Position numbers and translations under genes: made by a program. From Pseudidiomarina indica (GTDB lineage Bacteria > Pseudomonadota > Gammaproteobacteria > Enterobacterales > Alteromonadaceae), in assembly GCA_029279945.1 (NCBI GenBank), contig JAJUHK010000002.1, positions 186,001-250,000 of the forward strand: a stretch of DNA of 64,000 bases, given 5' to 3'. Below are positions 16,812 through 26,833 of this stretch, piece after piece. Under the pieces are notes generated by a model that was not told where the DNA came from, searched no databases, and was given only the letters and a program-made list of their open reading frames with translations. Numbering within the stretch: position 1 is the stretch's first letter; each line of letters starts with the position of its first letter.

Positions 16812-17930
16812 TTAGGCTTGTAATTCCACGATCAGACGCCAATGCAACCCCTGCTGCTCAGCACTGACTTGGGTCACACGTAATTCTGGTTGGTCATGCA
16901 ACCACGCCAATAGTGGTAGTAAGGAATCTTGGTCGGGGATGAAATCCTCCTTGGAAATTGCCATTCCCCGTGCCGTCACTTGTGTTTGATACCCGGCTTG
17001 CGCTAATGTGCCGACCTGCGCCAGCCTTACCTCAGCCAATGGCTCACTGCTATCCACCACCGCACGGCGAACGCTGCGCGTACCAGCGCCTGGCGCCCAT
17101 TGCCACTGCTCCGATGCGGGCAGCTGCAACATCAATTCAGCCGCAGTGCCATAAGTTGTAGCGACCCACAAACGTTCCTCATCTGGCGTTAATTGCCAGC
17201 GTTGTACTTGCCATCCGGCTAGATAGCTCACGTGTCGCAATAATTCGGTGCGCTGCGCAATCAATGAAAGGGAAAGGTGCGGGGGCATCACTTCCAGTTC
17301 TGTGGTCAGTGCTGGTGGTGGTGTTAAGAGTGGTTCTGCCACTGGATGACTAAACAGCTGCCACCACGCGACGCCGCTAATTGTAAGCAGTACCAGGAGT
17401 CCATAGCACCCTAATCGTAAGCGTCGAATCCACGGTAAGCTGTGCCCTATCGAGACCGTTTTAGCAGTGCGTGACGTGCTTTGCCAAGCAATGGCGGGAC
17501 GGGTGATAACTGGTGCAGAGCCCGATGGCGGCGACAGCTGTTGCACACTGTCCGCACCAGCCAGCACCAATTGACAAGGCTCAATGTCGTTGCTGAGCCA
17601 GGACTCACTGAGTTGCCACAGCATACGTTCGCCACCATGATCAGCCGGTAAACGCAGCACGCCTAGAAGTTGTTCCTGCCGCCACGCCACGGCGTATAAC
17701 CATGGCGATTCCCACTGCACCACGACTGCTGCAGGCAATGTCACCTGTTCGCGTGCCACAGCAGCTATATCAATAGCTGCTGCCGTAGTACAATAAAGCC
17801 AATAACTCTGCCCATAACGCTGCACCTGATAGTGCTGAAAACCATGCTGCCGCGCTTTGCGCAACCAACGCTGAATATCGCTGCGGCGGGTCGATTGTTG
17901 GCGCCATCCGTGTACCTCTACACCGCTCAT
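16812..17930 (-). CDS. pilO: PilO-like (type IVb) inner-membrane assembly protein
   Basis: 372 residues. A cytoplasmic N-terminal half resembles the actin-like/PilM-like fold of PilO2 proteins (YAVAWRQEQLLGVLRLP). A single membrane segment at about 174-194 (CYGLLVLLTISGVAWWQ) precedes a periplasmic C-terminus. In R64-type systems this protein combines parts of PilM, PilN and PilO of type IVa pili, which may explain why no separate pilM is present. The start overlaps the secretin gene by 4 nt (ATGA). Confidence 0.7.
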   Translation of the reverse strand: MSGVEVHGWRQQSTRRSDIQRWLRKARQHGFQHYQVQRYGQSYWLYCTTAAAIDIAAVAREQVTLPAAVVVQWESPWLYAVAWRQEQLLGVLRLPADHGGERMLWQLSESWLSNDIEPCQLVLAGADSVQQLSPPSGSAPVITRPAIAWQSTSRTAKTVSIGHSLPWIRRLRLGCYGLLVLLTISGVAWWQLFSHPVAEPLLTPPPALTTELEVMPPHLSLSLIAQRTELLRHVSYLAGWQVQRWQLTPDEERLWVATTYGTAAELMLQLPASEQWQWAPGAGTRSVRRAVVDSSEPLAEVRLAQVGTLAQAGYQTQVTARGMAISKEDFIPDQDSLLPLLAWLHDQPELRVTQVSAEQQGLHWRLIVELQA

Positions 17931-19411
17931 GACACACCTCCCCGACGGATAATATACGGTGTCAGGAGTACAATAGTTTCACTGTGGCGCTGCTGTACGT
18001 GCTCACGGCCACCAAGCACCAAACTGAGCCAACTGGTTTGTCGGGATTGTGCCTTACGCTCATTTTTCAAGCCACTTAATAGCAAGGTTTGCTGATGCTC
18101 AACCAAAGCTTTCATGAAAAACTTTTTACGATTGGTATGAGGCGTTTGAATCATCTGTGTGCCTGAACGAACTTCATCAATACGTTCCAGATCAGAGAGC
18201 TCGGTCGACAGCTGCAAAACCACTTCTTGCCCTTGGATACTGGGCAGCACGTACAGCTCGAAACCTGTGGTGACAACTCCAGGTTGCAGCACATCCGCCC
18301 GCCCCACATTTGCAGTAGCCGCTGAACCAGCAGCCGCTAGATAGGTCGCATTGTCCTCCAACACGATACGCGCAATTTGATTGTTCAAGCTCACAATACG
18401 GGGATGGTTACTGACTTCCACCAAACCTTGCTCGGCCAAGGCGTCTAACAAGACTTGCGAGCCTTGCGCGCGCCCCTGCTGTTGTTGCCAGATCACTTGG
18501 CTCCCACCAGCGGTCGTGAATTGTGCAGAATGAAACCCTAAAATACCCTCACCGCTTGACGTTCTTAGTACCGCATCCCAGTCAATTGCAAATTGTGACG
18601 TATCGTTAAAGGTAACTTCTAAGATCTGAACATCGATTGCCACCTGTCGCGATAAGCGTTCATTTTGTTGCTGTAAATAGCGCCGCACTTGCGCCACATG
18701 ATCCGGGTAATCACGGACTAAGACCGATGCTGAGCTTTGATTGACCGTCATCCGTCCAACGGGTGACAACAGAAGCTGTAACGCACGCTCTAAATCATCC
18801 CACACAGACAAGTGATCATGACTGAAGCTAATAAACTGTTCACTGCGCTGCGGCGTGCCACCCCCAGTCACTAAGGTATCACTAGGCATACTCAGTTGTT
18901 GCTGCTCCTGTTCACGGCTTCCCATTAAGTAACGGGTATTACCAGCAATGAACGCGACATCGAACTCTGCCATTTCAAACTCATGCACGAATAGATGTTC
19001 TGCATGCCACTCGAGGTGCCAGCGCTGGCGCTGTGCCAGCTGCTGCAGTAAATCAGCGAGCGACCCAGTAAAATTTAAATAAATGACTTGCTCGGCTAAT
19101 TGCGGCTGTGCAAAGTTAGCGCGGACACGGCGGGGTTCCAATACCTGCTGCAATAGGCTACCAGCGCTTAACCCTTGTGCCGCCACTTGGACTTGTTGGG
19201 CACTCCAACTCGGCAAATCTGCGATACGTGGAGCCAAGGGGGGCACATACAAGCCAGTATCATAACGTACGCCACCGCTTGGTGTTGATGGTGCTTGCAG
19301 TACTGCTAGACGACGTTTGGCTTGGTCAAAATCTTGCTGTAACGGGGTATCAGATACGCTACAGCCTGCGATTAAAAATGTGGTCACTAAACCAAGGAGC
19401 CATCGCTTCAT
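17927..19411 (-). CDS. pilN: PilN-like outer-membrane secretin lipoprotein
   Basis: 494 residues. Lipoprotein signal with lipobox LIAGC (Cys17). N-terminal periplasmic domains, including a small N-domain near 220-245 (VLVRDYPDHVAQVRRYL), are followed by the secretin core (IDVQILEVTFNDTSQF ... VEVSNHPRIVSLNNQ). The core ends in the secretin signature SETIVLLTPYIIRRG. It forms the outer-membrane pore for the pilus, and the lipid anchor suggests no separate pilotin is needed. ATGA overlaps occur at both ends: with the TcpQ-like gene upstream and pilO downstream. Confidence 0.9.
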   Translation of the reverse strand: MKRWLLGLVTTFLIAGCSVSDTPLQQDFDQAKRRLAVLQAPSTPSGGVRYDTGLYVPPLAPRIADLPSWSAQQVQVAAQGLSAGSLLQQVLEPRRVRANFAQPQLAEQVIYLNFTGSLADLLQQLAQRQRWHLEWHAEHLFVHEFEMAEFDVAFIAGNTRYLMGSREQEQQQLSMPSDTLVTGGGTPQRSEQFISFSHDHLSVWDDLERALQLLLSPVGRMTVNQSSASVLVRDYPDHVAQVRRYLQQQNERLSRQVAIDVQILEVTFNDTSQFAIDWDAVLRTSSGEGILGFHSAQFTTAGGSQVIWQQQQGRAQGSQVLLDALAEQGLVEVSNHPRIVSLNNQIARIVLEDNATYLAAAGSAATANVGRADVLQPGVVTTGFELYVLPSIQGQEVVLQLSTELSDLERIDEVRSGTQMIQTPHTNRKKFFMKALVEHQQTLLLSGLKNERKAQSRQTSWLSLVLGGREHVQQRHSETIVLLTPYIIRRGGVS

Positions 19412-19818
19412 GACTGCACCTGTTGATGTTGGCGATAACTCACTACCGCTACGTGGTTAGGGAAAAATGTCACGGCTAATGCATAAGGAGCTAAGAGTTG
19501 CTCCAACACTGCGGTAGCAGTTGGTGCGGTTAGGGTATACGAGGTCGGCCATTGAAAATGCGCAGAGACACGCCAATCGATATGGGCGACCGCAAAATGT
19601 TCTTTGAGGAATTGTTCCAATTGCGGTTGCAGTAACGCTTCTTGCAATTCTAAGGTGACTGCCGCAGCACGGATATTTGACGAATGGTTCGGCGTGGTAA
19701 ATTGGTACACAGGACAGGCGGAGCTTGCCTGAGCTGACGCCGCGCACAAGCAGCTCAGCGCTAAGCTGCTTGTGACGACGCACTGCTGGAATCCATTCCA
19801 AGTCGATTTATAAACCAT
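19408..19818 (-). CDS. TcpQ/PilL-like periplasmic protein, first gene of pilus operon
   Basis: 136 residues with a Sec signal peptide ending near AASAQA. The C-terminal half (IDWRVSAHFQW ... PTATAVLEQLLAPYALAVTF, FPNHVAVVSY) matches the pattern of the TcpQ domain found in TcpQ and PilL, which partners or targets the secretin. Start: ATG at 19818 with a perfect GGAGG 5 nt upstream; an earlier in-frame GTG at 19845 has none. It is promoter-proximal in the operon and overlaps pilN by 4 nt. Confidence 0.65.
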   Translation of the reverse strand: MVYKSTWNGFQQCVVTSSLALSCLCAASAQASSACPVYQFTTPNHSSNIRAAAVTLELQEALLQPQLEQFLKEHFAVAHIDWRVSAHFQWPTSYTLTAPTATAVLEQLLAPYALAVTFFPNHVAVVSYRQHQQVQS

Positions 19819-19866
19819 GTAACCTCCGTGTTCACATGCAACCACATTCCTTTGTGGTGCCCATTC

Positions 19867-19895
19867 AATCTAGTTGAACGAGCGCAAGCAAACAA
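19867..19895 (-). promoter_or_regulatory. Weak candidate promoter of the pilus operon
   Basis: On the minus strand TTGTTT (19890-19895), 17 nt, TAGATT (19867-19872), about 49 nt before the first pilus gene. Both boxes are poor, and read-through from topA cannot be excluded because no clear terminator lies between. Confidence 0.25.
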
Positions 19896-19929
19896 GATCG
19901 ATTACGCGGATATACACATCAGCAAAAAG

Positions 19930-22557
19930 CTAACTCTTCTTCGAGCTTTGCTCCTGCCACTGACCATTTTTGTAGTGCGCTTGCCAGCCGGTCGCTTTAC
20001 CATTGACCTCGGTCATTACATATTGCTCTTTGTATTTCCGGCTATAACGTACCACGGCTTCATTGCCATCAGGATCATGAGCTGGTGCCTCGGCAAGGTA
20101 ATGGAACTTGGCCGGGATACGATCTTTAAAGCGCTGTAACTCAACCACTTTAACCGCCCGCGTTTCCCGCGATCGCGGGAAGGTATTTGCCGAAAGAAAA
20201 ATACCTGAGGCGCCATCCCGTAACACAAAGTACGCATTGGAATCCGCACATGGTAACTCTGGTAAATGCACCGGATCTTCTTTCGGTGGCGCTGGCTGAC
20301 CATTTTTCAACAATTTCCGAGTGTTCTTACACTCTGCATTAGTACAGTCAAAATATTTGCCAAAGCGCCCAGTCTTCAACTGCATATCATGGCCACAGCG
20401 GTCACATTCCAAGACCGGACCATCGTAGCCTTTAATTCGGAACTCACCCAGTTCAATCACGTAGCCATCACAGGCTGGGTTATTACCGCACACATGCAGT
20501 TTACGCTCTTGGTCAATCAAATAGCTATCCATGGCAGTACCACACTTCGGGCAGCGTTTTTTAGCCCGTAATGCCATAATCTCTGCATCGTCGTCGTTAT
20601 CGACGCGGACGGCTTCTTCACCAGGTAACAGATTAATGGTTTGTGTACAGCGTTCTTTGGGCGGCAATTCATAACCTGAGCAGCCTAAAAACACACCCGT
20701 TGATGCGGTTCGAATACCCATTGGGCGTGCACAGCTTGGACAAGCGATATCCACCAATACCATTTGGTTTGGCCGCATGCCGCCTTGCTCTGGGTCTAGC
20801 TCAGCTTGCTTAAGCTTAGCGATAAACTCTTCATAGAAGCTATCTAAGGTCGCTTTCCAATCCCGTTTACCTGCGGCAATATCGTCCAGCGCCTGTTCCA
20901 TTTCTGCGGTAAAGTTGTAGTTCAACAAGCGTGGGAAATTATCGACCAAGCGGTCGTTGACGATCTCACCCATTTTTTCGGCATAGAACCGGCGGTTTTC
21001 TACCCGCACATAGCCCCGCTCTTGGATGGTTGAAATAATTGAAGCATAAGTCGATGGCCGGCCAATACCGCGTTTTTCGAGTTCTTTGACTAACGACGCC
21101 TCGCTATAGCGCGCTGGCGGTTTAGTAAAGTTCTGCTGCGGCTCAATCTGCTGTAACTTGAGGATTTCGCCTCGTTTTACGTCAGGTAGCACGGTGTCAT
21201 CGTTATTCTTAGAGCCTGCTGGCGGCTGAACCTTGGTCCACCCAGCAAAGCGCAACACGCGGCCACGGGCGCGCAGTTCGTATTCCCCTGCTTGCACAGT
21301 AATAGTCGTTGCATCGTATTGCGCTGGCGTCATTTGACAGGCCACAAATTGTCGCCAAATCAACTCATACAGCCGCTGTGCATCGCGTTCCATGTCACGC
21401 AAACTTTCTGATTTTACTGCCACATTCGAAGGGCGAATAGCTTCATGCGCTTCTTGCGCATTTTGTTTCGCACCATACACAGTGGGCTTAGCTGGCAAAT
21501 AATCACTACCATATTGCTTCAGGATATAGTCACGGCAACTGGCCACGGCATCTTGGCTCAGGTTGGTCGAGTCGGTACGCATATAGGTGATATAACCTGC
21601 CTCGTACAAACGCTGCGCTAGCATCATGGTTTTCTTCACCCCAAAGCCTAACCGCGTACTGGCGGCTTGTTGCAAGGTTGAAGTAATAAATGGCGCTGAT
21701 GGACGGCTGCTGGTCGGCTTATCTTCACGCTCGACCACACGGTATTGTGCCGCTTGCAACGCGGCAACCGCACGCTCCGCAGCTTGCTTATCAGGTGCTT
21801 TAAACGTTTGCCCTTGGAATTTTTGCACCTGCATCCGCAGTGCATCCTGTTGCCCCGTTAACAAGTCGGTGTAGATATCCCAATACTCTTCCGGTACAAA
21901 CGCCTTAATTTCCCGCTCACGTTCCACTACTAAACGCACTGCAACGGACTGGACGCGACCAGCCGACAATCCTCGGGCAATTTTCTTCCATAGCAGCGGG
22001 GACACCATAAAACCCACCACGCGGTCAAGGAAGCGACGGGTTTGTTGCGCATTGACTCGATCAATATTCAACGCCGATGGATTCGCGAACGCTTCTTGAA
22101 TGGCCTTCTTGGTGATTTCGTTAAACACCACCCGCTGAAACCGCTCGTCATCACCACCAATGAGTTCCCGTAAGTGCCAAGCAATAGCTTCCCCTTCGCG
22201 GTCTAAGTCCGTTGCGAGATAAATCGCATCCGCTTTCGCGGCTAACTTTTTCAATTCAGCAACGACTTTCTCTTTGCCGGGCAGAATTTCATAATGTGCT
22301 TCCCAGCCATGCTCAGGGTCAACACCCATGCGCGCAATGAGTTTTTTATACTCACGTTCTTGGCGATAGGCTTCCTTTTGTTCAGGCGTCATTTTCCGCA
22401 CTTCTGCAGGCGGTTTCGTTTCAACGGTCACGGTGGAGCGCGTCGGTAAGTCACGAACGTGCCCCACACTCGATTTCACAACAAAATTGTCGCCTAAATA
22501 TTTATTAATTGTCTTTGCTTTTGCCGGTGACTCGACAATGACGAGCGCTTTTCCCAT
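19930..22557 (-). CDS. topA: DNA topoisomerase I
   Basis: 875 residues (E. coli 865). The N-terminal TOPRIM domain starts [18 protein letters not shown], with the acidic [13 protein letters not shown] motif. The catalytic tyrosine is in [14 protein letters not shown]. Three four-cysteine zinc ribbons are at the C-terminus (CPSC..., CPKC..., CDRCGHD...). It relaxes negative supercoils by single-strand passage. Start: ATG at 22557 (AAGAGA 6 nt upstream); the frame stays open for 30 further codons with no TOPRIM homology. The pilus operon follows on the same strand after 111 nt. Confidence 0.97.
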   Translation of the reverse strand: MGKALVIVESPAKAKTINKYLGDNFVVKSSVGHVRDLPTRSTVTVETKPPAEVRKMTPEQKEAYRQEREYKKLIARMGVDPEHGWEAHYEILPGKEKVVAELKKLAAKADAIYLATDLDREGEAIAWHLRELIGGDDERFQRVVFNEITKKAIQEAFANPSALNIDRVNAQQTRRFLDRVVGFMVSPLLWKKIARGLSAGRVQSVAVRLVVEREREIKAFVPEEYWDIYTDLLTGQQDALRMQVQKFQGQTFKAPDKQAAERAVAALQAAQYRVVEREDKPTSSRPSAPFITSTLQQAASTRLGFGVKKTMMLAQRLYEAGYITYMRTDSTNLSQDAVASCRDYILKQYGSDYLPAKPTVYGAKQNAQEAHEAIRPSNVAVKSESLRDMERDAQRLYELIWRQFVACQMTPAQYDATTITVQAGEYELRARGRVLRFAGWTKVQPPAGSKNNDDTVLPDVKRGEILKLQQIEPQQNFTKPPARYSEASLVKELEKRGIGRPSTYASIISTIQERGYVRVENRRFYAEKMGEIVNDRLVDNFPRLLNYNFTAEMEQALDDIAAGKRDWKATLDSFYEEFIAKLKQAELDPEQGGMRPNQMVLVDIACPSCARPMGIRTASTGVFLGCSGYELPPKERCTQTINLLPGEEAVRVDNDDDAEIMALRAKKRCPKCGTAMDSYLIDQERKLHVCGNNPACDGYVIELGEFRIKGYDGPVLECDRCGHDMQLKTGRFGKYFDCTNAECKNTRKLLKNGQPAPPKEDPVHLPELPCADSNAYFVLRDGASGIFLSANTFPRSRETRAVKVVELQRFKDRIPAKFHYLAEAPAHDPDGNEAVVRYSRKYKEQYVMTEVNGKATGWQAHYKNGQWQEQSSKKS

Positions 22558-22598
22558 GCGATTCTCTTTTACACCATATTGAGTGGGTTTCTTTTTTA

Positions 22599-22627
22599 GA
22601 TATATCTGTTCTATCGTGTGAGCACAA
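22599..22627 (-). promoter_or_regulatory. Candidate promoter of topA
   Basis: On the minus strand TTGTGC (22622-22627), 17 nt, TATATC (22599-22604), 42 nt before the topA start. Confidence 0.35.
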
Positions 22628-22725
22628 CCACCACAAGCCAAAATCATAAAAATACATTTTCACATGATATCTATGCAAAAATCAGTGCGATTCTTGGCAG
22701 CCCAATAAAATCAAGGCATTGTGCC

Positions 22726-22755
22726 CTTACACCAAAACTGAGTTGCGGGTATAAT
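22726..22755 (+). promoter_or_regulatory. Candidate promoter of astB
   Basis: CTTACA (22726-22731), 18 nt, perfect TATAAT (22750-22755), 46 nt before astB. The region between topA and astB is divergent, so each gene needs its own promoter. Confidence 0.5.
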
Positions 22756-22801
22756 AGCCGACAATTCAGCGCTTGCAACCGCAATGGAGGTTTATTTGAG
22801 C

Positions 22802-24139
22802 ATGCACCACTACGAAGTTAACTTTGATGGGCTCGTTGGGCCAACTCACAACTATGCGGGTTTGTCGTATGGCAACGTTGCATCATTGAGCAATGCCAAA
22901 TCGACATCGAACCCTAAAGCGGCTGCAAAACAAGGCCTTGCAAAAATGAAGGCATTGCACGACATGGGCATGGTACAAGGTGTGTTAGCGCCGCATGAGC
23001 GCCCCGACATCGATACCCTGCGGCGGTTAGGATTTCGTGGTTCAGATGCGGAAGTTCTGCTCACTGCGGCTACGCAAGCGCCGGCGATCTATCAAGCGGT
23101 TTGTTCTGCTTCGAGTATGTGGACTGCAAACGCTGCAACGGTGTCACCTGGTGCGGATACCGCCGATGGCAAAGTCCATTTTACCCCAGCAAATCTGACC
23201 AACAAGTTTCACCGGTCACTTGAACCGCTCACCAGTGGTCGCATTCTCAAAGCGATGTTTAATAACCCTCGTTATTTTGAACATCACTTGCATTTGCCTG
23301 ATAACGAACATTTCGGTGACGAAGGGGCAGCCAACCACACGCGCTTGTGCAGCAACTACGGTCATGCTGGTGTCGAGATATTTACTTTTGGCCGTTATGC
23401 CTTCGATGGTAACCAACCTGCGCCTCAACGTTACCCCGCACGGCAAACATTTGAAGCCTCGCAAGCCATTGCCCGACTGCATGGGTTAAGCGACGACAAC
23501 ACGGTCTTTATTCAACAAAACCCAGCCGTCATCGACCAAGGCGTGTTCCATAATGATGTGATCGCCGTAGGTAACCAAAATGTATTCTTCTATCATGCGG
23601 ACGCGTTTTTAGAAAAAGAACGCAAATTTGCAGAAATTCAGCGCAAATTCGGCGATGATAAACTCCATTTTATCGAGGTTAGCAACACCGAAGTAACCGT
23701 TGAAGAAGCGGTTCAAACCTATTTATTCAACACCCAGCTGATTACCCTAAATGATGGCACCATGGCCATTATTGCGCCCACAGAATGTCAGGAGCACCCA
23801 CGGGTTTCGGCATACTTAGCAGAGCTTGTCACACGCGATACGCCGATCCGGCAAGTGCATTATTTCGATGTAAAACAAAGTATGCGAAATGGTGGGGGGC
23901 CCGCTTGTTTACGCTTACGGGTGGCTTTGAATGACACTGAATTAGCGGCGGTAAACCCAGCGGTCATTATGAGCGATGAGCTATATCAACGGCTCAATCA
24001 ATGGGTGGATAAACACTATCGGGATGAGTTAAGTGTGGATGATTTGCATGATCCGCAATTATTGACTGAGTCACGCACCGCACTCGATGAACTCACCCAA
24101 ATCCTTAAGTTAGGTTCAGTGTATCCGTTCCAGCGGTAA
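22802..24139 (+). CDS. astB: N-succinylarginine dihydrolase
   Basis: 445 residues (E. coli 447). The N-terminus [19 protein letters not shown] is the family signature. Catalytic features of the amidinotransferase fold are visible, including [25 protein letters not shown] (His/Glu region) and the cysteine nucleophile in [12 protein letters not shown]. It converts N2-succinylarginine to N2-succinylornithine, CO2 and ammonia in the AST arginine catabolic pathway. Start: the ATG at 22802 aligns with homologues. GGAGG (22786-22790) is 11 nt from it but 5 nt from a TTG at 22796, which could be the true start. The other ast genes are not next to it here. Confidence 0.95.
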   Translation: MHHYEVNFDGLVGPTHNYAGLSYGNVASLSNAKSTSNPKAAAKQGLAKMKALHDMGMVQGVLAPHERPDIDTLRRLGFRGSDAEVLLTAATQAPAIYQAVCSASSMWTANAATVSPGADTADGKVHFTPANLTNKFHRSLEPLTSGRILKAMFNNPRYFEHHLHLPDNEHFGDEGAANHTRLCSNYGHAGVEIFTFGRYAFDGNQPAPQRYPARQTFEASQAIARLHGLSDDNTVFIQQNPAVIDQGVFHNDVIAVGNQNVFFYHADAFLEKERKFAEIQRKFGDDKLHFIEVSNTEVTVEEAVQTYLFNTQLITLNDGTMAIIAPTECQEHPRVSAYLAELVTRDTPIRQVHYFDVKQSMRNGGGPACLRLRVALNDTELAAVNPAVIMSDELYQRLNQWVDKHYRDELSVDDLHDPQLLTESRTALDELTQILKLGSVYPFQR

Positions 24140-24151
24140 CGCCCGAAACGT

Positions 24152-24177
24152 ACAACGGACGCCGCGGCGTCCGTTGT
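24152..24177. terminator. Stem-loop between converging astB and purF
   Basis: A perfect 12-bp inverted repeat ACAACGGACGCC/GGCGTCCGTTGT with a 2-nt centre lies 12 nt after the astB stop and 18 nt before the purF stop. T-tracts are weak on both sides, so it may act as a bidirectional terminator or 3'-end stabiliser. Confidence 0.6.
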
Positions 24178-24195
24178 TATATAATCGAGGGTTAA

Positions 24196-25713
24196 TTATT
24201 CCCCTTCGTTATGCAACTCTAGGTTAGCATCCTCGTTATCTACTTGCCCATGCCGAGCAATATCGTTCCTGGTAGCATCTAACCGGTCAAGGTAGCTTTG
24301 ATTAATATCGCCGGTAATGTATTCACCGCTAAATACCGAAGTCTCAAACCGCTGGATTTCAGGGTTTTCTTGACGTACAGCTGCGATCAAATCGTCAAGG
24401 TCTTGATATATCAACCCATCAGCTTTGATCAGCTCATTGATTTCTTCAGCTTCACGGCCATGGCCAATTAGTTCGTTAGCACTCGGCATATCAATACCAT
24501 AGACGTTCGGGAACCGAATTTCTGGTGCTGCAGAGGCAAAATAAACTTTCTTCGCACCCGCGTCTCGCGCCATTTCGATGATTTGTTCTGAGGTCGTACC
24601 GCGCACAATGGAATCATCCACCAACAACACGTTTTTACCTTTAAACTCAGCACTAATCGCGTTTAGTTTACGTCGCACTGACTTCCGACGCTGAGTCTGC
24701 CCCGGCATAATGAAGGTCCGGCCAATATAGCGGTTTTTTACAAACCCTTGGCGATAGGGCAAATTCAACACAGAAGCGATTTCTAAAGCGATATCACAGC
24801 TGGTTTCAGGAATAGGAATGACCACGTCGATATCAAGATCGGCGTAGTCACGTTTTATTTTTTCGCCTAATTTACGCCCCATGTTGACGCGGGAGGCATA
24901 GACCGAGATTTTATCAATCACTGAGTCAGGTCGCGCAAAGTACACATATTCAAATATACATGGACAATGCTGCGGGTTGTCCGCACATTGGCGCGAATAA
25001 AGCTCACCATTTTCGGTGATGTAAATCGCTTCACCCGGTTCAACATCACGCCAGTAGGTAAAGCCAGTACCGTCCACAGCGACACTTTCTGAAGCTACAA
25101 TATATTCCTTTTCACCCGCTTCAGTTTCGCGATAGCCCAGCACCAACGGACGAATACCCCAAGGGTCACGAAATGCCACAATGCCATGCCCAATAATCAT
25201 TGCCACTACTGCGTACGCGCCACGAATTTGACGATGGACCCGTGCCACTGTAGCAAACACATCATCAGCGGTTACTTTCAGGCATTCTTGTTGATACAAC
25301 TCATGGGCAAAGACATTAAGTAAAATTTCTGAATCGGACGTGGTATTGATATGACGGCGAGCTTTATCGAAGAGTTGCTGTTGGAGTTCATGAGCGTTGG
25401 TAAGATTACCATTATGAGCCAGCGCAATACCAAAAGGTGAGTTCACATAAAATGGTTGTGCTTCTGCAGAACTTGCACTTCCTGCAGTCGGATAGCGCAC
25501 ATGACCAATGCCGATGCGCCCTTGCAAGCGATGCATATGGCGCGTGTGGAACACATCACGCACTAAGCCGTTTGCTTTGCGTAACCGCAAGGTACCGTTA
25601 TCCACAGTCACAATACCGGCAGCGTCTTGCCCACGATGCTGGAGCATCGTCAACGCATCATACAACGCCTGATTGACCGCGTCTTTACCTACTATACCAA
25701 CAATCCCACACAT
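24196..25713 (-). CDS. purF: Amidophosphoribosyltransferase
   Basis: 505 residues (E. coli 505). The N-terminal glutaminase has the nucleophile Cys2 in MCGIVGIVG, with RGQDAAGI and [11 protein letters not shown]. The C-terminal phosphoribosyltransferase domain carries the PRPP loop [14 protein letters not shown]. It makes 5-phosphoribosylamine from PRPP and glutamine, the first step of purine synthesis. It lies 15 nt after cvpA, as in E. coli. No PurR box was looked for beyond the immediate upstream gene. Confidence 0.97.
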   Translation of the reverse strand: MCGIVGIVGKDAVNQALYDALTMLQHRGQDAAGIVTVDNGTLRLRKANGLVRDVFHTRHMHRLQGRIGIGHVRYPTAGSASSAEAQPFYVNSPFGIALAHNGNLTNAHELQQQLFDKARRHINTTSDSEILLNVFAHELYQQECLKVTADDVFATVARVHRQIRGAYAVVAMIIGHGIVAFRDPWGIRPLVLGYRETEAGEKEYIVASESVAVDGTGFTYWRDVEPGEAIYITENGELYSRQCADNPQHCPCIFEYVYFARPDSVIDKISVYASRVNMGRKLGEKIKRDYADLDIDVVIPIPETSCDIALEIASVLNLPYRQGFVKNRYIGRTFIMPGQTQRRKSVRRKLNAISAEFKGKNVLLVDDSIVRGTTSEQIIEMARDAGAKKVYFASAAPEIRFPNVYGIDMPSANELIGHGREAEEINELIKADGLIYQDLDDLIAAVRQENPEIQRFETSVFSGEYITGDINQSYLDRLDATRNDIARHGQVDNEDANLELHNEGE

Positions 25714-25728
25714 GCAACCACAACCTCA

Positions 25729-26220
25729 TTAACCGTTTTGGGGTAAAAAACTGGAAGAACTTTCTAAAAATTCAAAAAACCATTGAATAACGATACCAAA
25801 ATGAGGAATCAACTCTGACTCTTCCCACCATGTTTCGTCCGATAAGCCGGTAAATGAATCCATGAAAAACAGTATCGCTGCGACAATCAAAATGCCGCGA
25901 AGAGCTCCAAATATGCCACCCAGCAACCGATCCGTACCGGTCAACCCAGTACTTTCAACCAGCCGTCCAATTAAATAATTCACGACCGACCCGACAATAA
26001 GTGTCGCAATAAACAACACGGCCACAGCTGCTGCATTTCGCAACATGGTGTCGTTTATGCCCGTAAAAAGAGTCGCAAGATCAAGGTAGAAAAATTTAGC
26101 GATAAAGAATGCGGCGATCCAAATCGCTAACGACAAGGCTTCTTTCACAAACCCGCGGGTTAGACTAATGAGAGTAGAAATACCAATGATCACGAGAATC
26201 GTGATATCAATCCAAACCAT
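25729..26220 (-). CDS. cvpA: CvpA family membrane protein
   Basis: 163 residues, four predicted membrane helices (VWIDITILVIIGISTLISL; LAIWIAAFFIAKFFYL; AAAVAVLFIATLIVGS; LRGILIVAAILFFM). The CvpA motif GTDRLLGGIFGALRG lies before the last helix. It was named for colicin V production; the general role is unclear but linked to envelope or biofilm traits. Transcribed just before purF. Confidence 0.93.
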   Translation of the reverse strand: MVWIDITILVIIGISTLISLTRGFVKEALSLAIWIAAFFIAKFFYLDLATLFTGINDTMLRNAAAVAVLFIATLIVGSVVNYLIGRLVESTGLTGTDRLLGGIFGALRGILIVAAILFFMDSFTGLSDETWWEESELIPHFGIVIQWFFEFLESSSSFLPQNG

Positions 26221-26293
26221 TATTGGGGTTCCATAGCTGTATCAATAATCGGCGAAATTGTATCAGAAACCGTCACCAATTGCTGCATTTATA

Positions 26294-26830
26294 TTATGGT
26301 TCGTACCGAAAAACACGACCGTTCAAATCGGTCAATTCTTTTAGTTTCGGTAAATCAGCTTCCAGTTCAGCTTTCACTAAGCCAGGCCCGACCAACAGTT
26401 TATGACGTACGCCTTGCTCGCTTTGTACCGCTTCACGAAAAGCAGGATACCCAGCCGCGCGCAGTTGTTCGACTAATCGCTCCACCGAGGCTTGATTGCG
26501 AAAAACCCCCAGCTGAATAATCCAACCAGGTTGTTTCAAATCAGCGCCAGTTGGTGCAGCTGCTGGCTTAGGCGACGTCTCCCGCATCACGGGGGCATCA
26601 TCAGCGTCGACCTCAACGGTTTCGATGGGGGCCAAACCTTCAAACTGTTCTACATCAGGTACACGAGTGACTGGTACTTCTGTCACTTCTAACTCTGGCT
26701 GCAACGGAATAGCATCAAAGGCTTCTTGCCGCTGCTGGGGTTTGCCATCAAGCAATTCAGGTAAGAAAATGACGGCCAGTGCGATCAAAATGACACTTCC
26801 GACAATTCGATTTTGCAATTGCGATGCCAT
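26294..26830 (-). CDS. dedD: DedD, SPOR-domain cell-division protein
   Basis: 178 residues. N-terminal membrane anchor at about 9-27 (IVGSVILIALAVIFLPELL), a Pro/Glu-rich linker, and a C-terminal SPOR domain at about 100-175 (WIIQLGVFRNQASVERLVEQL). The SPOR domain binds denuded septal peptidoglycan. It lies 3 nt after folC and upstream of cvpA, the usual operon order. Confidence 0.93.
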   Translation of the reverse strand: MASQLQNRIVGSVILIALAVIFLPELLDGKPQQRQEAFDAIPLQPELEVTEVPVTRVPDVEQFEGLAPIETVEVDADDAPVMRETSPKPAAAPTGADLKQPGWIIQLGVFRNQASVERLVEQLRAAGYPAFREAVQSEQGVRHKLLVGPGLVKAELEADLPKLKELTDLNGRVFRYEP

Positions 26831-26833
26831 GAC

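Noticed and set aside
19896-19960. Imperfect AGCAAA.../...TTTTTGCT inverted repeat at the topA stop as a terminator
   Set aside because: The stem is interrupted and AT-rich; not convincing as a terminator.
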